A stretch of 30,135 bases of DNA from a virus. The stretch spans positions 1 to 30,135 of IMG/VR virus record IMGVR_UViG_3300007540_000061; one strand, given 5' to 3'. The notes under the pieces are model-generated. The model made no database searches and was not told the origin of the DNA. It worked only from the letters and a program-made list of their open reading frames with translations. This document shows, piece by piece, positions 6,121-12,358 of this stretch; the first letter of the stretch is position 1; each line of letters opens with the position of its first letter. The translations under genes and the position numbers were made by a program.

Positions 6121-7706
6121 TGCTCCGTGATTACCAGCGCCGCACCATTGATCAGCTTTACAAGTGGTTCGCGGATGGTCGTAAAGGCCATCCGTGCATT
6201 GAACTTCCGACCGGATCAGGCAAAAGCCATATCGTTGCTGCGCTCTGCAAAGAGGCAATCCAGACATGGCCGGAAACCCGCATATTGATGCTGACGCACG
6301 TTAAAGAACTGATCGAACAAAACGCTGAAAAGATGCGCGATCATTGGCCAAACGCACCGCTAGGCATTTATTCGGCGGGTATGCGACGGCGGGATATTGG
6401 CGAACCGATTACGTTTGCCGGTATTCAGTCCGTGCGGAATAAAGCTGACCAGATCGGTCACGTTGATCTAGTGCTGATTGATGAATGTCATCTGGTCAGC
6501 CACAAACAGGAGGGCGGCTACCGCAAGCTAATTGACGACCTGACACTAATCAACCCGGCGCTGCGGGTGATTGGCCTCACGGCCACCCCGTACAGGCTGG
6601 GCCACGGCTATATCACCGACGAGCCAGCGTTGTTTTCGGATATCATTGCACCTGTCAGTATCGAAGAATTGATATTTAAGAAACACCTCGCACCACTGCG
6701 ATCAAAGTTGACGGCGCACAAGTTGTCGGTTGACGGCGTCCACAAGCGCGGCGGCGAATACATCGAAAGCGAACTGCAAGCCGCCGTGGATACAGACGAT
6801 CACAATGCGGCAACGGTGGATGAAGTTATTAGCTTGGCCGGTGATCGCAAATCATGGCTGTTCTTTTGTGCCGGTGTAAAACACGCATATAACGTGGCGG
6901 ATATTTTGAATGCTCGCGGCATTGTCGCCGCAACGATTACAGGCGAAACGCCAAAAGCAGAACGTGAGCGGATCATTGCCGGTTTTAAGTCTGGCGATAT
7001 TCAGGCGCTTACAAACGCAAACGTCCTGACGACTGGGTTCGATCATCCTGACCTCGACCTGATTGCTATGCTCCGGCCAACGCTATCCACCGGCTTGTAT
7101 GTGCAGATGGCTGGGCGCGGAATGCGCCCTAAGAGTCACACCGACCATTGCCTTGTGTTGGATTTTGCCGGGGTCGTGCAGACGCACGGCCCTATCACAG
7201 CGGTCAATCCTAAAAAGCCTTCAGGCAAAGGTGAGGGTGAAGCGCCGGTCAAAGCGTGTGAGAATTGTTTTGAGTTAAACCACATATCTGCCAAAGAATG
7301 CGTTGCTTGCGGCGAACTATTCCCAGCGCCGAAACCAAACAAGCAAAAATTGCACGACGACGACATCATGGGTCTGGACACGACCGAAATGAGCGTGACC
7401 GAATGGCAATGGCGTCGGCATATAAGCCGCGCCAGTGGCAAGGAAATGCTGATGGTGACGTATTATGGCGCACTGTCGGACAAGCCGGTCAATGAGTACC
7501 TGACGGTGATGCACGACGGGTATGCCGGACAGAAGGCGCGGGTGTCGTTGGTCAAGATTGCCAGTAACGCGGGAGTCCACGGCGTAACGCTTGATAACCA
7601 GTTGGACGATGTAGCATTTGATCTGAACAAAGCGACGCCACCTGCATCAATTAAATTTAGGCAGGATGGCAAATTTTATCGCGTAACGGATAGGAGGTGG
7701 GGATGA
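6120..7706 (+). CDS. SF2 DEAD/DEAH-type helicase with zinc ribbon
   Basis: A 528-residue superfamily 2 helicase. A Q-motif-like LRDYQ starts the protein, Walker A is LPTGSGKS at 29-36, motif II is DECH at 121-124, motif III is GLTATPYR and motif VI is QMAGRGMRP. After the second RecA domain there is a CENC...CVAC zinc ribbon and a C-terminal domain of about 150 residues. The ATG at 6120 overlaps the stop of the nuclease gene; the longer open frame from 6042 lies inside that gene and is unlikely. Such phage helicases act in branch migration, origin opening or recombination with a nuclease partner. It ends overlapping the VRR-NUC gene. Confidence 0.88.
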   Translation: MLRDYQRRTIDQLYKWFADGRKGHPCIELPTGSGKSHIVAALCKEAIQTWPETRILMLTHVKELIEQNAEKMRDHWPNAPLGIYSAGMRRRDIGEPITFAGIQSVRNKADQIGHVDLVLIDECHLVSHKQEGGYRKLIDDLTLINPALRVIGLTATPYRLGHGYITDEPALFSDIIAPVSIEELIFKKHLAPLRSKLTAHKLSVDGVHKRGGEYIESELQAAVDTDDHNAATVDEVISLAGDRKSWLFFCAGVKHAYNVADILNARGIVAATITGETPKAERERIIAGFKSGDIQALTNANVLTTGFDHPDLDLIAMLRPTLSTGLYVQMAGRGMRPKSHTDHCLVLDFAGVVQTHGPITAVNPKKPSGKGEGEAPVKACENCFELNHISAKECVACGELFPAPKPNKQKLHDDDIMGLDTTEMSVTEWQWRRHISRASGKEMLMVTYYGALSDKPVNEYLTVMHDGYAGQKARVSLVKIASNAGVHGVTLDNQLDDVAFDLNKATPPASIKFRQDGKFYRVTDRRWG

Positions 7707-8041
7707 AAACCGAACACGAAGAACAGCGCGAGTTTGTGCGGTGGGTTCGTCAGACATATCCCGGCGTTCGCATATTTGCCATCCCCAACGGCGGGCAACG
7801 AAGCCGCACCACAGGTGCGAAGCTCAAAGCGGAAGGCGTCAGCGCCGGAGTGCCTGATCTTTATATCCCCGCATGGCGATGCTGGGTTGAGATGAAACGG
7901 GAGAAGGGTGGCAAACTTTCGCCGGTTCAGAAGGATTGGATCGCGTATCTTGAAAGCATCGGTGACACGGTGATCGTCGGGCATGGCTGCGATGACGCGA
8001 AAAATAAAATCAGAAACATGAAGAAAAGCACTTGCACTTAG
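7703..8041 (+). CDS. VRR-NUC nuclease
   Basis: A 112-residue stand-alone VRR-NUC domain, a PD-(D/E)XK endonuclease fold known from phage proteins and FAN1. Visible motifs: an early Glu in HEEQREFVRW, IPNGGQR, then GVSAGVPDLYI with the metal-binding Asp, WVEMKRE with the Glu and Lys, and KLSPVQKDWI. TAGGAGG stands five bases before the ATG at 7703, which overlaps the helicase stop; a GTG two codons earlier is inside the ribosome binding site. It probably cuts branched or flapped DNA made by the preceding helicase and nuclease. Its last codon lies inside the next promoter. Confidence 0.88.
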   Translation: MKTEHEEQREFVRWVRQTYPGVRIFAIPNGGQRSRTTGAKLKAEGVSAGVPDLYIPAWRCWVEMKREKGGKLSPVQKDWIAYLESIGDTVIVGHGCDDAKNKIRNMKKSTCT

Positions 8042-8062
8042 GTGCAACAAGGCCCATATTAT
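8032..8062 (+). promoter_or_regulatory. Second rightward promoter with inverted repeat at -35
   Basis: TTGCAC at 8032-8037 and TATTAT at 8057-8062 make a sigma70-like pair, although the spacing of 19 is long. TTGCAC is the left arm of a perfect inverted repeat, TTGCAC-TTAG-GTGCAA (8032-8047), a possible operator. The VRR-NUC stop codon lies in its loop. The small-gene cluster follows. Confidence 0.4.
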
Positions 8063-8071
8063 AGGGACAGG

Positions 8072-8092
8072 GCAACCGGATAAGCCGACCGC
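8072..8092 (+). promoter_or_regulatory. 5' leader element, copy 2
   Basis: GCAACCGGATAA-GCC-GACCGC matches 19 of 21 bases of 3138-3158. It starts ten bases after the putative -10 and ends 22 bases before the ATG at 8115. Confidence 0.45.
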
Positions 8093-8114
8093 CCCACAAA
8101 CAAGGAGACTTACA

Positions 8115-8366
8115 ATGACCCGCCAAATCCCCGTGCATCTCGCAGTCGATTTTGCCGAAGCCTACGCGACAGTCCTAGACATCTCGCGCGGCACCCGCAT
8201 TTCTTCCCTGCGCTCGCATGTTGGCGAGATCGAAAAGTATGCAGCACTTGCAGAGCGCATCGGAGTAGATATGTTTTCCAAGCCGTTCCTCAAGGCGGCG
8301 CGCGAGACGGCAATCAATTCAGACGCCAGCCGACGCGCCGCGTATCGTAAACTTTTTAGCGCCTAA
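8115..8366 (+). CDS. Small hypothetical protein (83 aa)
   Basis: A mostly helical, basic protein that I do not recognise. It begins MTRQIPVHLAVDFAEAYATV and has KYAALAERIGVDMFSKPFL and a basic C-terminus (SRRAAYRKLFSA). AAGGAG lies eight bases before the ATG. It is the first gene of the second rightward transcript and is followed by a stable hairpin, so it may be expressed more strongly than the genes behind it. No domain or membrane segment is visible. Confidence 0.7.
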   Translation: MTRQIPVHLAVDFAEAYATVLDISRGTRISSLRSHVGEIEKYAALAERIGVDMFSKPFLKAARETAINSDASRRAAYRKLFSA

Positions 8367-8378
8367 TCGTAACCAACC

Positions 8379-8398
8379 GCCGGGGCTTCGGCCCCGGC
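8379..8398 (+). terminator. UUCG-capped intercistronic hairpin
   Basis: GCCGGGGC-TTCG-GCCCCGGC is a perfect 8-bp stem with the very stable UUCG loop. No U run follows, so it is more likely an RNA-stabilising or attenuating hairpin than a full terminator. Confidence 0.55.
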
Positions 8399-8419
8399 AC
8401 CTAACCACGGAGATACCCC

Positions 8420-8512
8420 ATGCTTAAACAGACCCTCTACTTCACCGCCGTCGCCGCCTGCTGGATCGGCATATTTGGAACAGCCCTCATGGCGCTGGTG
8501 GCGTTCGTATGA
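8420..8512 (+). CDS. Single-pass membrane peptide (30 aa)
   Basis: A 30-residue peptide: MLKQTLYFTAVAACWIGIFG then TALMALVAFV. After a short positive N-terminus it is hydrophobic throughout, so it is a single transmembrane helix. A moderate ribosome binding site (CGGAGA) precedes the ATG. Its TGA overlaps the ATG of the next gene. Small early phage membrane peptides may act on the host envelope or in exclusion, but no specific function can be read here. Confidence 0.5.
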   Translation: MLKQTLYFTAVAACWIGIFGTALMALVAFV

Positions 8513-8673
8513 TGTACGAATTGAACCAGCGCGTAATTGCTGTCATTAACGGCAGCGAAAAAATTGCCCGTGTTGTTGGTCGCACATTTGAGGACGAGCC
8601 GCGCTACGACGTGCGGCTTAATGACGGCAGCGTTGTGGCAAATATTAAGACAATTAAGGAGTTAGAAACATGA
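8509..8673 (+). CDS. Small hypothetical protein (54 aa)
   Basis: A 54-residue protein starting MMYELNQRVIAVINGSEKIA and rich in beta-strand-forming residues, with RYDVRLNDGSVVANIKTI near the end, which looks like a small SH3-like barrel. It overlaps the membrane-peptide gene upstream and the next gene downstream by four bases each (ATGA), which supports that it is translated. Function unknown. Confidence 0.6.
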   Translation: MMYELNQRVIAVINGSEKIARVVGRTFEDEPRYDVRLNDGSVVANIKTIKELET

Positions 8674-8861
8674 ACGCCGGAGATATTGTATATAGCGACA
8701 ACGGGCGGCACTGGCGGCTTGTGCAGGACATGGGTGCGGGCTTTTGGATGGCCCACGCCATGACGGACGAAGCTACCCACATTCGCGGCATAAGCCCGCC
8801 GCTACACATCATCAGCGAGAAGCATGTGACGCTATCTTCCTCCTTGCATGAGAAAGAATGA
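8670..8861 (+). CDS. Small hypothetical protein (63 aa)
   Basis: A 63-residue soluble protein with a beta-rich N-terminal half: MNAGDIVYSDNGRHWRLVQD, MGAGFWMAHAM, then HIRGISPPLHIISEKHVTL. The strand pattern (short strands, GD near the start) resembles that of the preceding gene, so both may be small barrel proteins. A clear AAGGAG precedes the ATG. Start and stop overlap both neighbours (ATGA). Function unknown. Confidence 0.65.
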   Translation: MNAGDIVYSDNGRHWRLVQDMGAGFWMAHAMTDEATHIRGISPPLHIISEKHVTLSSSLHEKE

Positions 8862-9241
8862 TGGGCAAAACTTTCATGTGCCAGCACTGCAAGAAGCCTA
8901 TGACAAGAACGCCGAAGCTGATTGCGGTGGGCAATGCGTTCCACCCGGAGTGCTTTAACGAGTTGTATGAGTTGCAGCGCGAGAAGGATCGTAAGCGCGA
9001 AACGAAGCTGCTTGATAAGGCGGGGCGCGATCAATATTGGGTGCGCTTTGAGGCGAAGCTGAGTTTCAGGGAAGCTGAGGCAAAACGTAAGGAAGATGAA
9101 GCCGAACGTGCGGCGAAGGCACTTGCCCGGCCACGCAAAACAGTTGAAGATGTGTGGGCAGAGAAATTGGCGGGCAGGCGGTTTGAAGACGCCGTTCATG
9201 TGCCGCAGGAAAGGTTACTTGTTAGTGGTCCATGCTTTTAA
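8858..9241 (+). CDS. Cys-rich, coiled-coil hypothetical protein (127 aa)
   Basis: The first 35 residues form a probable zinc site: CQHC near residue 8-11 and HPEC near 29-32, a C2HC pattern. A long charged helix follows (residues 40-95, with many Glu, Arg and Lys), then RKTVEDVWAEKLAGRRFEDA. Two adjacent ATGs are possible; the first overlaps the stop of the gene before. The gene looks like a small nucleic-acid or protein-binding factor. I do not recognise the family. Confidence 0.65.
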   Translation: MMGKTFMCQHCKKPMTRTPKLIAVGNAFHPECFNELYELQREKDRKRETKLLDKAGRDQYWVRFEAKLSFREAEAKRKEDEAERAAKALARPRKTVEDVWAEKLAGRRFEDAVHVPQERLLVSGPCF

Positions 9242-9404
9242 CGCCGCAAGACGTTTTGTCCGGTTCTACGCAGAATACATTGAATGTGATTTCTGCGGAG
9301 AGCCGACACGCGGTCGCGTATACGATCAAACGCAGGAGGTTATTTGCGGTGCTTGCGGGAAGATATTGCTTATTGTAGATTCAAAACCAGTTTACGAGGT
9401 TTAA
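9225..9404 (+). CDS. Zinc-ribbon protein, probable GTG start
   Basis: A protein of about 59 residues with two CXXC pairs (ECDFCGE and ICGACGK), a typical zinc ribbon. The frame is open from 9096, but that part overlaps the preceding gene. AGGAAAGG at 9207-9214 supports a GTG start at 9225 (TTG at 9219 is an alternative). It is the last gene of the rightward operon and ends 24 bases before the terminator. Such small ribbons bind nucleic acid or RNA polymerase in other phages; that role is only a possibility here. Confidence 0.55.
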   Translation: MVHAFNAARRFVRFYAEYIECDFCGEPTRGRVYDQTQEVICGACGKILLIVDSKPVYEV

Positions 9405-9428
9405 GTTCTTTTGGTTTTTCCCTGAACT

Positions 9429-9455
9429 AACCCGCCTGTTGGCGGGTTCTTTTTT
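9429..9455 (+). terminator. Rho-independent terminator of rightward operon
   Basis: AACCCGCC-TGTT-GGCGGGTT is a perfect 8-bp stem, followed by CTTTTTT on the plus strand. It ends the rightward genes just where the leftward late region ends. Confidence 0.88.
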
Positions 9456-9513
9456 ACACGCTAATCATATCCGGGTTGAACGTGTGCCGAGCAACTTCCC
9501 CGTACTCCCTGTG
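9454..9513 (-). pseudogene. Diverged 3' end of a second metallophosphoesterase gene
   Basis: Read in the right frame, this stretch encodes HREYGEVARHTFNPDMISV and a stop. The metallophosphoesterase at 9753-10973 ends HKEYGEVARHTFNPDMLSA. Sixteen of 19 residues agree and there are no gaps. Most base changes are at third codon positions, so the fragment diverged while still coding and is not a recent copy. Upstream the match stops at the GCACAGGG junction. The first 57 bases are now read in another frame by the small gene at 9461-9652. Confidence 0.85.
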
Positions 9514-9652
9514 CCATCAGGCGACCCGTTGCGTGGCAGGCTAAACGATATGCCGCGTCACGCCCTTCAGGGTAGCGGCTGTATGCCGTGCCAAGAAACC
9601 AATACGAGTGTCCGGCCATTGCCTTGAGGCGGTGAAAGTTCTCTGCGTCCAT
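9461..9652 (-). CDS. Small moron-like gene with a scrambled C-terminus
   Basis: A 63-residue reading frame. Residues 1-50 look like a genuine soluble protein (HSYWFLGTAYSRYPEGRDAA, then a helix with ACHATGRLMAQGV). The last 13 residues are read out of frame through the metallophosphoesterase remnant (9454-9513), so the native C-terminus has been lost or replaced. A strong AAGGAGG at 9664-9670 lies 11 bases before the ATG, so the gene is probably translated. It has its own promoter-like sequence and lies after the last gene of the late operon. I do not recognise the family. Confidence 0.6.
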   Translation of the reverse strand: MDAENFHRLKAMAGHSYWFLGTAYSRYPEGRDAAYRLACHATGRLMAQGVRGSCSAHVQPGYD

Positions 9653-9701
9653 TGTTTGGGTGGCCTCCTTGTCCTTTATACGCTTTTCCGTTTATATGTG
9701 T

Positions 9702-9730
9702 TTTATGCGGGTATTCGTATAATTGCCCAA
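9702..9730 (-). promoter_or_regulatory. Possible promoter of the moron-like gene
   Basis: On the minus strand TTGGGC (9730-9725) is followed after 17 bases by CATAAA (9707-9702). The surrounding DNA is AT-rich, and other -10-like sequences (TATAAA at 9696-9691) are present, so the exact elements are uncertain. Confidence 0.3.
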
Positions 9731-9754
9731 CAAATTAAAATTTGCTTGGCAATT
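9721..9754. repeat. Palindrome at the end of the metallophosphoesterase gene
   Basis: AATTGCC (9721-9727) pairs with GGCAATT (9748-9754), and CAAATT (9731-9736) pairs with AATTTG (9739-9744) around AA. It overlaps the stop codon of the metallophosphoesterase. No U run follows on the minus strand, so it may be an operator, a site of insertion or a weak 3' end structure rather than a terminator. Confidence 0.6.
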
Positions 9755-10973
9755 ACGCTGACAGCATATCGGGGTTGAAAGTATGTCGTGCCACTTCGCC
9801 ATATTCCTTGTGCAAGACTATAGCTTTCATATCACGCTTGGAGCGATACCCTTTTTCTGAGTGCCACGCATCCTTTGCAGCTAGCACGCGGAAGCTCTCG
9901 CACTTTACTCCGGGGAACTCTTGCGTCGCGTCGTGATGGACGTGGCCGGTCCACCAGAACCGATGTTCTGTCTCGCCCCAATCGGTAGCCCGGTCGTGCG
10001 CCATAAGTAACGGCAGGTCTTTCATCTTCACGGTGTCGCCGTGGTGAATGCCAATCAGGCACTTGCCGAAGCGGTAATAGTGGAACTTCGCGGGGGATGT
10101 GTCGATGGTGACGCGCGGCTCACCTTCGTAAACATTCTCCAGCGCCTCCATCAAAAATATGCTGGATGACGGATCGTGGTTTCCGCGCTCGACAATGACG
10201 TGCACTGCTTTGTGACGAACAAGTGCAGCCTTGATGAGATAGCGGGTAGACCGGACGGCTGCGCGCACCATCTTGGGATAACGACCATCTGCGTCGAGCG
10301 TGTTTCTGCTGGCCGGTGTCTCTGGCACGAAGCTGTCGTAGTGGAGCAGGTCACCCATCAGTGTGATAAGCGCCTGCTTGCACGGCGGGGCCGCCTTGAC
10401 CAAATGGTCGAACGCGCCGACCAAAAGCTGCTCTGCTATCTCTAGGTCGTAATCATCACCAGTTTCTTCACGCCACGATAGCATACCGAAGTGGTGGTCC
10501 GATACGTTGTAGCACGCCAGCAGATTGTCGGCTGTACTTGTTGGGCCAACAAGAGCCTTTGCTTTGGGTATTGCATCGACCATACCCTGCACGGCCTCTC
10601 GCAGCATCTGCTCCTGCCGTTCCTGCTCGATGGTGGTTTTAACCCACTCGCCCTTAATGCTGCCGTCTGCTGCGTAGTAGGTGGATCGGCCCTTTACCCT
10701 ATAGCCGTCGGGTGCTGTCCCCTCAAAATCTGCGCGCCCCTCTGGCCCGGACCACAACGACCAGTCGGCTTCTCTGTACACCTGCGCGGCTACGCTGTAC
10801 CAGCTACCAGAAGCACCCGACGTTTTACCGAACTCCGCTCCTGCGGCTGCGACAGCCCCCTGCGCGCCATTAGATGCTGAAACGCCGCGAGGCGGGTGCC
10901 CCAAGCGAAGTTTTTCTTCGACCAGCTCGATGCGCCTCTTGGCGTCTTCTTTAGATAGCGGTGGTGCTGGCAA
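9753..10973 (-). CDS. Calcineurin-like metallophosphoesterase with N-terminal helical domain
   Basis: A 406-residue enzyme. The metal-binding motifs are in order: D159xH161 (SDHH), GD at 207-208, GNHD at 264-267, HHGD at 310-313 and GHVHHD at 343-348. The first ~150 residues precede the catalytic domain; residues 7-60 (SKEDAKRRIELVEEKL, then a Gly/Ala-rich helix) look like a helix-turn-helix, as in other phage proteins of this architecture. It has no in-frame ATG before residue 123; the TTG at 10973 is the best start and lies 23 bases inside the lysozyme gene, so it is probably translationally coupled. Substrate unknown: phosphodiesters of nucleic acids or nucleotides. It is the last canonical gene of the late operon. 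Confidence 0.85.
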   Translation of the reverse strand: MPAPPLSKEDAKRRIELVEEKLRLGHPPRGVSASNGAQGAVAAAGAEFGKTSGASGSWYSVAAQVYREADWSLWSGPEGRADFEGTAPDGYRVKGRSTYYAADGSIKGEWVKTTIEQERQEQMLREAVQGMVDAIPKAKALVGPTSTADNLLACYNVSDHHFGMLSWREETGDDYDLEIAEQLLVGAFDHLVKAAPPCKQALITLMGDLLHYDSFVPETPASRNTLDADGRYPKMVRAAVRSTRYLIKAALVRHKAVHVIVERGNHDPSSSIFLMEALENVYEGEPRVTIDTSPAKFHYYRFGKCLIGIHHGDTVKMKDLPLLMAHDRATDWGETEHRFWWTGHVHHDATQEFPGVKCESFRVLAAKDAWHSEKGYRSKRDMKAIVLHKEYGEVARHTFNPDMLSA

Positions 10974-11406
10974 TGTTTTCTAGCCTCTGTGCGTGTCGCT
11001 CTGTGCGCTGCGGCGTCTGCCGATAAAGTTTGCTATCACGCAGCTCCGCAGCTGCCTCTCTCCATCGGCGCAGTTCGATCGCTGCGTGATGTTTGAGGAA
11101 CTTTGAATAGCGCGGCATCCCTAGTTGAAACGCCAGCGAGATGATTGTGATCTGTGCGTCTTCGGGCATGTCGTCGAGATCGGGATGCAGCCAGCGTGCA
11201 TCGTTAATCGCGACCTGCACATCCTGCTCGAACAGTTCTGCGACACGCTCCTCGCTGACAGGTGCGCCGACCGGCCAGCCGTATTCCGCGTCATCCTTAA
11301 GAATAAGATGGCCAATGCCGGTTGAGGGTAGGCCGAGGTGGTCTAAGTACACTTCGTATTTCACGCCCTCGTCCTGCTCTAACAGTTCGCGCAGACGCTG
11401 CATCAT
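10951..11406 (-). CDS. T4-type lysozyme (GH24 endolysin)
   Basis: A 151-residue endolysin that cuts peptidoglycan between MurNAc and GlcNAc. The GH24 catalytic pattern is visible: DEG with E13, D22 in YLDHLG, Ser28/Thr29 at the T26 position of T4 lysozyme, then GIGHL. A second conserved part is ITIISLAFQLG, and the C-terminus is basic. There is no signal peptide or N-terminal anchor, so it needs a holin, which the neighbouring genes can supply. Two ATG codons start the frame, overlapping the stop of the basic protein gene. Confidence 0.9.
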   Translation of the reverse strand: MMQRLRELLEQDEGVKYEVYLDHLGLPSTGIGHLILKDDAEYGWPVGAPVSEERVAELFEQDVQVAINDARWLHPDLDDMPEDAQITIISLAFQLGMPRYSKFLKHHAAIELRRWREAAAELRDSKLYRQTPQRTERHAQRLENIASTTAI

Positions 11407-11546
11407 TTGCCCTGCCCCCGATACCGCTTGAACGAGCGCCGCTTGTGCTTGTTCTTCGGCTTGCTGCGAGACGCCGTGCCAATGCTGGTGCGCTTCTTGA
11501 CCCTGACCTCAGAGTAAGCGCTGAGTCCGATTGCGTTGCGAGACAT
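11403..11546 (-). CDS. Small basic protein (47 aa) in lysis cassette
   Basis: A 47-residue protein with very high Lys and Arg content: MSRNAIGLSAYSEVRVKKRT, SIGTASRSKPKNKHKRRSFK, RYRGQGK. Proteins with the RTSIG...PKNK.KRR...YRGQG pattern are found in many podoviruses, often close to the lysis or structural genes. It begins one base after the holin-like gene stops and its stop overlaps the lysozyme start. It could bind nucleic acid or act as a virion or ribosome-associated protein; the function is not known to me. Confidence 0.75.
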   Translation of the reverse strand: MSRNAIGLSAYSEVRVKKRTSIGTASRSKPKNKHKRRSFKRYRGQGK

Positions 11547-11547
11547 C

Positions 11548-11943
11548 TTACTTTTTCACCGCCTTGACGACGCCAGCAACAAGTGCGGGCGCAGTGTTCT
11601 TCAGAGCGCTAATGCCCCACACGCCGCCGACCATTGCGCCGAACATTTGAATGTACCATTCTGGCATGGCGGACAGAGCGACGTTGAAGTACTGCTCGAC
11701 GCCAACTGGATCAACAAGCGCCCAGAAGAAAGGAGCGGAGAACATTGCAAACGAGATGCGGCGCAGCCACTTGTCCTTGTCGGTCAGGTTGGCCATTTCC
11801 CAGTCGTGATTGTTTGACTGCTTGTCGCGCAGCAGTCGAGCGCGGTTCTCCTTGTCCGCTTTCTTAATCTCCTGCTCTCCAGCAACGTAGTCCTTGACGC
11901 CGTTTACGATGGGCCCAAGCAGCGTTCCAATGATGCCAATCAT
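11548..11943 (-). CDS. 3-TM holin-like membrane protein
   Basis: A 131-residue membrane protein. The N-terminus (MIGIIGTLLGPIVNGVKDYV) is amphipathic or membrane-embedded, then comes a charged stretch (residues 20-58), and two clear hydrophobic helices (ISFAMFSAPFFWALVDPVG and WYIQMFGAMVGGVWGISALK). The charged loop, DKWLRRISFAMF and the FGAMVGG..GI pattern resemble the 3TM_holin family, first known from gene transfer agents of alphaproteobacteria. It lies two genes before the lysozyme. It probably lets the lysozyme out of the cytoplasm. Confidence 0.75.
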   Translation of the reverse strand: MIGIIGTLLGPIVNGVKDYVAGEQEIKKADKENRARLLRDKQSNNHDWEMANLTDKDKWLRRISFAMFSAPFFWALVDPVGVEQYFNVALSAMPEWYIQMFGAMVGGVWGISALKNTAPALVAGVVKAVKK

Positions 11944-12212
11944 TTGCCTGCCTCCAGCAATTTAACCCGAACCTGTAGGTCGTGGATGATGTCAAGCATC
12001 TGTTCGCGGAGTTCCTGCCGCGCAATCGCGTTGTTGGGCGAAGGCACGATCTGCCCTTCCGGCGTCACTAGCTGCATCATGCGACTTTCGGTTTTATACA
12101 TCCGATTTTCGAGGTCATTCAGGTGCATAATTAGATAGCCGACCGCCGCGAACAGAACTGGAGCAAGCGCGGTGAGAACAGACTGGATAGTGACGTTCAC
12201 CGCCCCGTCCAC
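11940..12212 (-). CDS. Membrane-anchored coiled-coil protein, i-spanin candidate
   Basis: A 90-residue protein with one N-terminal membrane helix (about residues 8-29, VLTALAPVLFAAVGYLIM) followed by a helix-forming, periplasmic-type coil (DLENRMYKTESRMMQLV; ARQELREQMLDIIHDLQVRV). This is the layout of an inner-membrane spanin, and the position in the lysis cassette agrees. An o-spanin with a lipobox is not clearly visible. The ATG at 12212 overlaps the upstream gene by 16 bases; a GTG at 12200 is an alternative. Its stop overlaps the next start. Confidence 0.6.
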   Translation of the reverse strand: MDGAVNVTIQSVLTALAPVLFAAVGYLIMHLNDLENRMYKTESRMMQLVTPEGQIVPSPNNAIARQELREQMLDIIHDLQVRVKLLEAGK

Positions 12213-12358
12213 CGCTTAACCGTGTCGGTCTCCCAGATACGCAGCGCCAGCCACACGATCGACAGCAGCGCCGCGACATCAGGCAGGATAGCGAGCCACG
12301 ATCCCAGCCCGCCTGCAACCGCCGCAACGTCGATCCCGCTTTTCATTTCGTTGGTCAT
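12197..12358 (-). CDS. Small holin-like membrane protein (53 aa)
   Basis: A 53-residue protein: MTNEMKSGIDVAAVAGGLGS, WLAILPDVAALLSIVWLALR, IWETDTVKRWTGR. It has one or two closely spaced membrane segments and a charged C-terminus ending ETDTVKRW, as in small holins of podoviruses. The frame is open upstream to 12412, but the ATG at 12358 overlaps the stop of the preceding gene and fits the family N-terminus. It could be the holin, with the 131-residue protein as the second holin or antiholin. Confidence 0.65.
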   Translation of the reverse strand: MTNEMKSGIDVAAVAGGLGSWLAILPDVAALLSIVWLALRIWETDTVKRWTGR

